Source: ZC4RG20 sp964518995
Lineage (GTDB): Bacteria; Pseudomonadota; Gammaproteobacteria; Steroidobacterales; Rariloculaceae
Direction of reading: 5' to 3'
Assembly: GCA_964518995.1 (NCBI GenBank)
Contig: CAZFJU010000029.1
Location: forward strand, 1-26,866
Length of the DNA stretch: 26,866 bases
In this document: positions 22,587 through 26,866 of the stretch, piece after piece
How positions within the stretch are numbered: position 1 is the stretch's first letter
How the letters are laid out: each line of letters starts with the position of its first letter
Notes under the pieces: model-generated
Databases searched by the model: none
What the model was told of the DNA's origin: nothing
Seen by the model: the letters and a program-made list of their open reading frames with translations, nothing else
Translations under genes and position numbers: made by a program

Positions 22587-23936
22587 TTGCCCGCAGAAAA
22601 ACCCTCTTCCCGCCCCGCGGGCCCGCAGCGCCCCCTCGCGCACCTCTTGCGGCCGCGCACCCTCGACCAATTTCTCGGGCAGGACCATCTCCTCGGGCCG
22701 GGTAAGCCGCTGCGCGAGGCCATCGAATCCGGCCAGGTCGGCAGCATGGTGCTTTGGGGTCCGCCCGGCAGCGGCAAGACGACATTGGCGCGCCTCATCG
22801 CAAACTACACGGACGAAGCTTTCGAGCTCTTCAGCGCCGTCACCGAGGGCGTGCCGCGCGTACGCGAGATCATCCGCGAGGCGCAGCAACGGCTCGCAGC
22901 AGACGGCCGCGGGACGATTCTCTTCTGCGACGAAATTCACCGCTTCAACAAGGCGCAGCAAGACGCATTTCTGCCCTATGTCGAGGAAGGCGTCATTACG
23001 CTGATCGGCGCGACGACAGAGAACCCCTCGTTCGAGCTGAACTCGGCGCTGCTATCGCGCCTGCGTGTTTTCGTCCTCGAGCCCCTTTCGGCCGAGCACG
23101 TCGCCGACATCGTGAAGCGCGGCGTGGCGTGGCTCGGCACCGACTTCGGCGCCGAGCTCTCGCTGACGGATGACGCGCTCGATCTCATCGCGCGTCAAGC
23201 CGACGGCGACGGGCGGCGCGCGCTGAACCTCACGGAGGCCGTCTGGCACCACGCCCGCACCGCGCTGCCGCGAGGCGAGCACGCGATCGACGCAGAGCTC
23301 GTCACGCGCGTGCTCGAACGGCGCGTGCCCCGCTACGACAAGAGCGGCGATCAGCACTTCAACCTGATCTCGGCGCTGCACAAAGCGGTACGCGGCAGCG
23401 ACGTGAACGGCGCGCTCTACTGGCTCGCACGGATGATCGATGCGGGCGAAGACCCGCTCTACATCGTGCGGCGGGTCGTGCGGATGGCGAGCGAGGACAT
23501 CGGCCTCGCCGATCCGCGCGCGCTCTCGCTTGCGCTATCCGCGAAGGATGCGTATCACTTTCTCGGCTCGCCGGAAGGCGAGATTGCGATTGCCGAGGCG
23601 GTGATCTACCTCGCGACCGCGCCGAAATCGAATCGCGCGTACGTCGCGTGGCAGGGCGCGCTCGCCGCCGCCCGCGAGCATCCCGGCGAGCCGGTGCCGC
23701 TCCATCTACGCAACGCCCCGACGCGGCTCATGCGCGACCTCGGCTACGGCCGCGGCTATCGATACGATCACGACGAAGGCGGCTTCTCGGCGGGTCAGGA
23801 GTATTTGCCGGACCGGCTGCGCGGCACGGCATGGTATACGCCGAGCCGGCATGGGTTCGAGAAGACGCTCGGCGAGCGCATCGCCTGGTGGGACAGAATG
23901 AAACGCTCCGGCAGCGGAGCAAAGGGCGACGAATGA
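22587..23936 (+). CDS. rarA: Replication-associated recombination protein RarA (MgsA)
   Basis: A 449-residue AAA+ ATPase of the clamp-loader/WRNIP1 family that acts at stalled replication forks. RPLAHLLRPRTLDQFLGQDHLLG (residues 15-37) is the typical start. Walker A is GPPGSGKTT (58-66), Walker B is ILFCDEIHRFNK (111-122) and sensor 1 is GATTENPSFELNSALLSR (141-158). The C-terminal part has YDKSGDQHFNLISALHKAVRGSD, DALYWLARM-like and RMASEDIGLADPRAL, all diagnostic. The start is inferred as TTG 22587, because no ATG or GTG fits and it gives the E. coli-like length. Its last 4 nt overlap the next gene (ATGA). Confidence 0.95.
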   Translation: MPAEKPSSRPAGPQRPLAHLLRPRTLDQFLGQDHLLGPGKPLREAIESGQVGSMVLWGPPGSGKTTLARLIANYTDEAFELFSAVTEGVPRVREIIREAQQRLAADGRGTILFCDEIHRFNKAQQDAFLPYVEEGVITLIGATTENPSFELNSALLSRLRVFVLEPLSAEHVADIVKRGVAWLGTDFGAELSLTDDALDLIARQADGDGRRALNLTEAVWHHARTALPRGEHAIDAELVTRVLERRVPRYDKSGDQHFNLISALHKAVRGSDVNGALYWLARMIDAGEDPLYIVRRVVRMASEDIGLADPRALSLALSAKDAYHFLGSPEGEIAIAEAVIYLATAPKSNRAYVAWQGALAAAREHPGEPVPLHLRNAPTRLMRDLGYGRGYRYDHDEGGFSAGQEYLPDRLRGTAWYTPSRHGFEKTLGERIAWWDRMKRSGSGAKGDE

Positions 23937-25078
23937 CGAGCCGCACGGTGCAGCGCAGCTTCTTCGCGCTGCTGCTGATTCTCGTCACAGTCGCCTTCCT
24001 ATGGCTGATCCGCGGCTTTCTGCAACCCGTGTTCTGGGCCGTGGCGCTGTGCATCATCGCGTACCCGTTTCATGCGCGAATCGAACGACGGTTCCGTCCG
24101 CGCCGTTCGCTCGCGGCGGCGATCAGCCTGGCCGTCGTCGTGCTGGTGGTCATCCTGCCGCTGAGCGGAATCGTAGCGGCCGTCACCGCCGAAGCGACCT
24201 CGCTCGTGCAACGGCTCAACCAGGAAGGCATTCAGCTCGACACGATGTATAGCGCCATCGACCGCTGGATACCCCCGCTCACCGGCGTGCTCGAGCGCCT
24301 GCGCATCGATGCGGCAAGCATCGAATCGCGCCTCGCCGAAGCAGCGGTCGCAGCCAGCCGATTCATCGCGGCGCAAGCGCTGTCGATCGGGCAAGACACC
24401 GTGCGGATCGCCATCTTCTTCTTCCTGATGTTGTATCTGCTGTTTTTCTTTCTGCGAGACGGGCCGAAGATCATCGACGGTCTGGTGCACGCTTTGCCGC
24501 TCGGCGACGAGCGTGAGCGGCATTTGCTCGAGCGCTTCGCCGCGGTTTCGCGCGCAACGATCAAGGGCACCCTGGTCGTCGGCCTCGTGCAGGGCTCGAT
24601 CGGCGGGGTCGCCTTCTGGCTGCTGGGCGTCGGCGCGCCGGTGCTCTGGGGCGTCGTCATGGCGCTGCTCAGCATCCTGCCGGCGGTCGGCCCGGCCCTA
24701 GTGTGGCTGCCCGCAGCGATTGTCTTGCTGATGACCGGTCGAGTTTTTGCCGGTATCACTCTGATTCTTATCGGGACGTTGATCATCGGTCTCGTCGACA
24801 ATCTGCTTCGCCCGATACTGGTCGGCCGCGACACACAGATGCCGGATTACCTGATACTGCTCTCGACGCTCGGCGGACTTACCGCGTTCGGGTTAGCGGG
24901 TATTGTGATTGGGCCGATCATCACGGCATTCTTCTTGAGTTGCTGGGAAATGGCGCCGCAGGAATTCGAGGGCGCGAAGGAGACTCGCATCATCGGGACG
25001 AAAGGCGGCCACAGCGCGATCGACGAGGTCGGTCGAAGCGCCGCACCCGGGCCGAGTGCTCCGGGAGAGAAAAGCTGA
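23933..25078 (+). CDS. AI-2E/PerM-family membrane permease
   Basis: A 381-residue inner-membrane protein of the AI-2E transporter (TqsA/PerM) superfamily, with about eight membrane segments. Two lie near the N-terminus (residues 9-28, 31-45), one at about 60-85, and the others in the second half (ALSIGQDTVRIAIFFFLMLYLLFFFLRDGP at about 145-174 and onward). The conserved C-terminal signature is RPILVGRDTQMPDYLILLSTLGGL, followed by FGLAGIVIGPIITAFFL. Substrates of most family members are unknown, so transport of autoinducer-2 should not be assumed. It is coupled to rarA by a 4-nt overlap and to the following gene by 1 nt. The tail is charged and soluble. Confidence 0.9.
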   Translation: MTSRTVQRSFFALLLILVTVAFLWLIRGFLQPVFWAVALCIIAYPFHARIERRFRPRRSLAAAISLAVVVLVVILPLSGIVAAVTAEATSLVQRLNQEGIQLDTMYSAIDRWIPPLTGVLERLRIDAASIESRLAEAAVAASRFIAAQALSIGQDTVRIAIFFFLMLYLLFFFLRDGPKIIDGLVHALPLGDERERHLLERFAAVSRATIKGTLVVGLVQGSIGGVAFWLLGVGAPVLWGVVMALLSILPAVGPALVWLPAAIVLLMTGRVFAGITLILIGTLIIGLVDNLLRPILVGRDTQMPDYLILLSTLGGLTAFGLAGIVIGPIITAFFLSCWEMAPQEFEGAKETRIIGTKGGHSAIDEVGRSAAPGPSAPGEKS

Positions 25079-26361
25079 TGCGCGTGCTCGTGCTCGGTGC
25101 GAGCGGGTTCATCGGCGCGGCCGTCACGGCTCGACTCGTCGCCGCCGAGCACCGCGGCGTCGGCGTGGCGCGGCGGCGCGGCGGCGAGCACCCGCTGGTG
25201 GAGTGGATCCATCTCGATATCGCGTGGGCAAAAACGCCGGAGGATTGGCGCCCGCATCTCGACGGCATCGATGCGGTCGTGAATTGCGCGGGCGTGCTGC
25301 AGAACGCGGGGGGCGACAGCGCACGCGGCGTGCACGTCGACGGCATCGCCGCGCTCGCGGCCGCCTGCGAGCAGGCCGGCGTCCGCCGGTTCGTGCATAT
25401 CTCTGCCATCGGCGCCGATCGCGAATCGGTATCGACCTTCTCATCGACCAAAAAGGCCGGCGAAGAAGCGCTGATGGCGCGCCGGCTCGACTGGGTGATC
25501 CTGCGGCCGTCGGTCGTTGTCGGGCGCGCCGCATACGGCGGCAGCGCGCTGCTGCGAGGACTCGCTGCGTTGCCGGTCATGCCGAAATTCCCGGACGCCG
25601 GGCCGCTGCAGATCGTGCAGCTCGACGATCTCGTCGAGACCGTTGCGTTCTTCGTCGCGCCGACCGCGCCCGCGCAGCTTGCGCTCGACGTGGCGGGTCC
25701 GGAGCGATTGCCGTTCGACGACGTCGTGCGCGAGCTTCGCCGCTGGCTTCGCTTTGCTCCTGCGCGGCGCATACGGCTGCCCCGCTGGCTATTCGCGCTC
25801 GGCTACCGGCTCGGCGACTTCGCCGGATGGCTCGGCTGGCGCACGCCGATCCGCAGCACCGCGCGCCGCGAGCTGGTTCGGGGCGCCGTCGGCGACCCGA
25901 GCCGCTGGATCGAGGTCACGGGCATTCGCCCGCAGGCGCTGGCCGCGGCGCTTGCGGCCGAGCCGGCCTCCGTGCAGGAGCGCTGGTTCGCACGCCTGTA
26001 CGTGCTGAAGCCGATCGTTTTCGCAGTCTTTGCGTCGTTCTGGATCTTGACCGGGATCATCTCCCTAGGCCCCGGCTGGCAGACCGGCCTCGAGTACATG
26101 CAGCGCAGCGGTGCGGACCCCGTAGCCGAGTTGGGCGTCATCTCGGGCGCCCTCGCCGATATTCTGATCGGCATCGGCATCGCCATTCGCCGCACCGCGC
26201 GGCTCGCGCTTTATGCGGCGCTCGCGATCTCGGTGTTTTATCTCGTCACGGGCACAGTGCTGCTGCCCACGCTTTGGTCCGATCCGATCGGGCCGATGTT
26301 GAAGATTTGGCCGATCATCGCCTTGAACCTGGTCGCCCTCGCCATCCTCGACGATCGCTGA
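25078..26361 (+). CDS. NAD(P)-binding SDR-type protein fused to a C-terminal DoxX-like membrane domain
   Basis: A 427-residue two-domain protein. Residues 1-290 form an atypical (extended/NmrA-like) short-chain dehydrogenase: MRVLVLGASGFIGAAVTARL carries the GASGFIG dinucleotide motif (7-13). DAVVNCAGVLQNAGG, RRFVHISAIGAD and the Lys of SSTKKAGEEALMAR follow; the classical YxxxK Tyr is not evident because Phe-Ser-Ser-Thr-Lys-Lys occupies that place. Residues about 300-427 hold four hydrophobic helices (VFAVFASFWILTGIISLG, VISGALADILIGIGIAI, LALYAALAISVFYLVTG, WPIIALNLVALAIL), resembling the DoxX-like tail seen in such fusions. The protein is therefore probably membrane-anchored. The ATG overlaps the permease stop by 1 nt; a DUF2269-like gene follows at 4 bp. 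Confidence 0.85.
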   Translation: MRVLVLGASGFIGAAVTARLVAAEHRGVGVARRRGGEHPLVEWIHLDIAWAKTPEDWRPHLDGIDAVVNCAGVLQNAGGDSARGVHVDGIAALAAACEQAGVRRFVHISAIGADRESVSTFSSTKKAGEEALMARRLDWVILRPSVVVGRAAYGGSALLRGLAALPVMPKFPDAGPLQIVQLDDLVETVAFFVAPTAPAQLALDVAGPERLPFDDVVRELRRWLRFAPARRIRLPRWLFALGYRLGDFAGWLGWRTPIRSTARRELVRGAVGDPSRWIEVTGIRPQALAAALAAEPASVQERWFARLYVLKPIVFAVFASFWILTGIISLGPGWQTGLEYMQRSGADPVAELGVISGALADILIGIGIAIRRTARLALYAALAISVFYLVTGTVLLPTLWSDPIGPMLKIWPIIALNLVALAILDDR

Positions 26362-26365
26362 CGGC

Positions 26366-26848
26366 ATGATCGGCTATTACCATGGGCTCCTGTTCCTGCA
26401 CGTGATCGGCGCAACGGTGCTGCTCGGCACCGGGGCGGGCATCGCCTTCTTCATGCTGGTCGCCCACCTTCGAAAGGACCCGCGCGTGATCGCCGGCGTC
26501 GCGGGCATCGTCGTGCTCGCCGACTTCCTCTTCACCGCGACGGCCGTGGTCGTGCAGCCGATCACCGGCGTGCTGCTCGCGCGGCTGCTCGGTTACCCGA
26601 TCTTGGACGGCTGGATCGCGCTGTCGTTGATTCTGTATGTGTTCACGGGCGTGTTCTGGCTGCCGGTGGTGTGGATGCAGATCCGGATGCGGAACCTCGC
26701 CGTGGACGCCGTGCGCCGCGGCGAGGCGCTGCCGCGCGCCTATCATCGACTCTTCTGGTGGTGGTTCTCGTTCGGCTTCCCCGCGTTTGCCGCGGTGCTC
26801 GCAATCTTCTGGCTGATGATCACCCGCCCGGTCTTCTCGTTCTTCTGA
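26366..26848 (+). CDS. DUF2269-like integral membrane protein
   Basis: A 160-residue inner-membrane protein with four transmembrane helices (about residues 6-28, 44-68, 82-104, 133-153). The start MIGYYHGLLFLHVIGATVLLGTGAGIAFFML and the internal AVVVQPITGVLL fit DUF2269 as I recall it. His12 in the first helix sits in H-x-x-G-x-x-x-L-x-G, a motif also present in the DUF6644-like pair elsewhere in this window. It is adjacent to the SDR/DoxX fusion, a pairing that suggests a shared, unknown membrane redox function. The stop codon is complete at 26848, and the last 18 bases of the window hold no feature. Confidence 0.82.
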   Translation: MIGYYHGLLFLHVIGATVLLGTGAGIAFFMLVAHLRKDPRVIAGVAGIVVLADFLFTATAVVVQPITGVLLARLLGYPILDGWIALSLILYVFTGVFWLPVVWMQIRMRNLAVDAVRRGEALPRAYHRLFWWWFSFGFPAFAAVLAIFWLMITRPVFSFF

Positions 26849-26866
26849 GGCCGGTCCGGCCGCGAG

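Noticed and set aside
22449..22961. N-terminal extension of the ggt frame
   Set aside because: It runs antisense through rarA. A standard signal peptide begins at ATG 22448.

Overview
The window is a chromosomal segment of a GC-rich Gammaproteobacterium. I cannot name the genus. Gene content and order suggest a deep-branching lineage related to the Pseudomonas/Xanthomonadales type. From a tandem fimT/fimU pair through pilV-pilW-pilX-pilY1-pilE, lspA-ileS-ribF-murJ, rpsT and obgE-rpmA-rplU to ispB, the order matches, from memory, the Pseudomonas aeruginosa PA4549-PA4569 block. The genes I expect between pilE and lspA (ispH, fkpB) and between rpsT and obgE (proB) are missing here.

Layout. 1-600: tRNA-Thr(CGT) and an Irr-like Fur-family regulator, both on the minus strand. 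769-8297: a plus-strand type IV pilus minor-pilin operon with tightly coupled genes: two GspH/FimT pseudopilins, PilV, PilW, PilX, a small unrecognised exported protein, the tip adhesin PilY1 and PilE. The N-terminus of PilE carries a perfectly phased 33-bp tandem triplication of its own prepilin leader. 8302-14672: the minus-strand operon murJ-ribF-ileS-lspA (lipid II flippase, FAD synthesis, isoleucyl-tRNA synthetase, lipoprotein signal peptidase). 14780-18118: rpsT (UUG start, clear sigma70 promoter), then obgE-rpmA-rplU on the minus strand, with divergent ispB.

18119-20515 is the accessory part: a DUF1244 gene, a 5'-truncated sulfotransferase remnant spread over at least three frameshifts, a Host_attach-family gene and two tandem paralogous membrane proteins that sit downstream of a gamma-glutamyltransferase gene (20532-22448). 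22587-26848: rarA, an AI-2E/PerM-family permease, an NAD(P)-binding SDR fused to a membrane domain, and a DUF2269-like membrane protein, read as one coupled operon.

The strongest unusual signals are (1) an IleRS of the type 2 (mupirocin-resistant) class in the ancestral ileS slot, whose HIGH signature is permuted to G-I-H-H, and (2) the triplicated prepilin leader in pilE. I found no CRISPR array, transposase, integrase or phage structural gene. I did not find a wholly new multi-gene system. The least explained elements are the small protein between pilX and pilY1, and the ggt operon with its paired His-motif membrane proteins.
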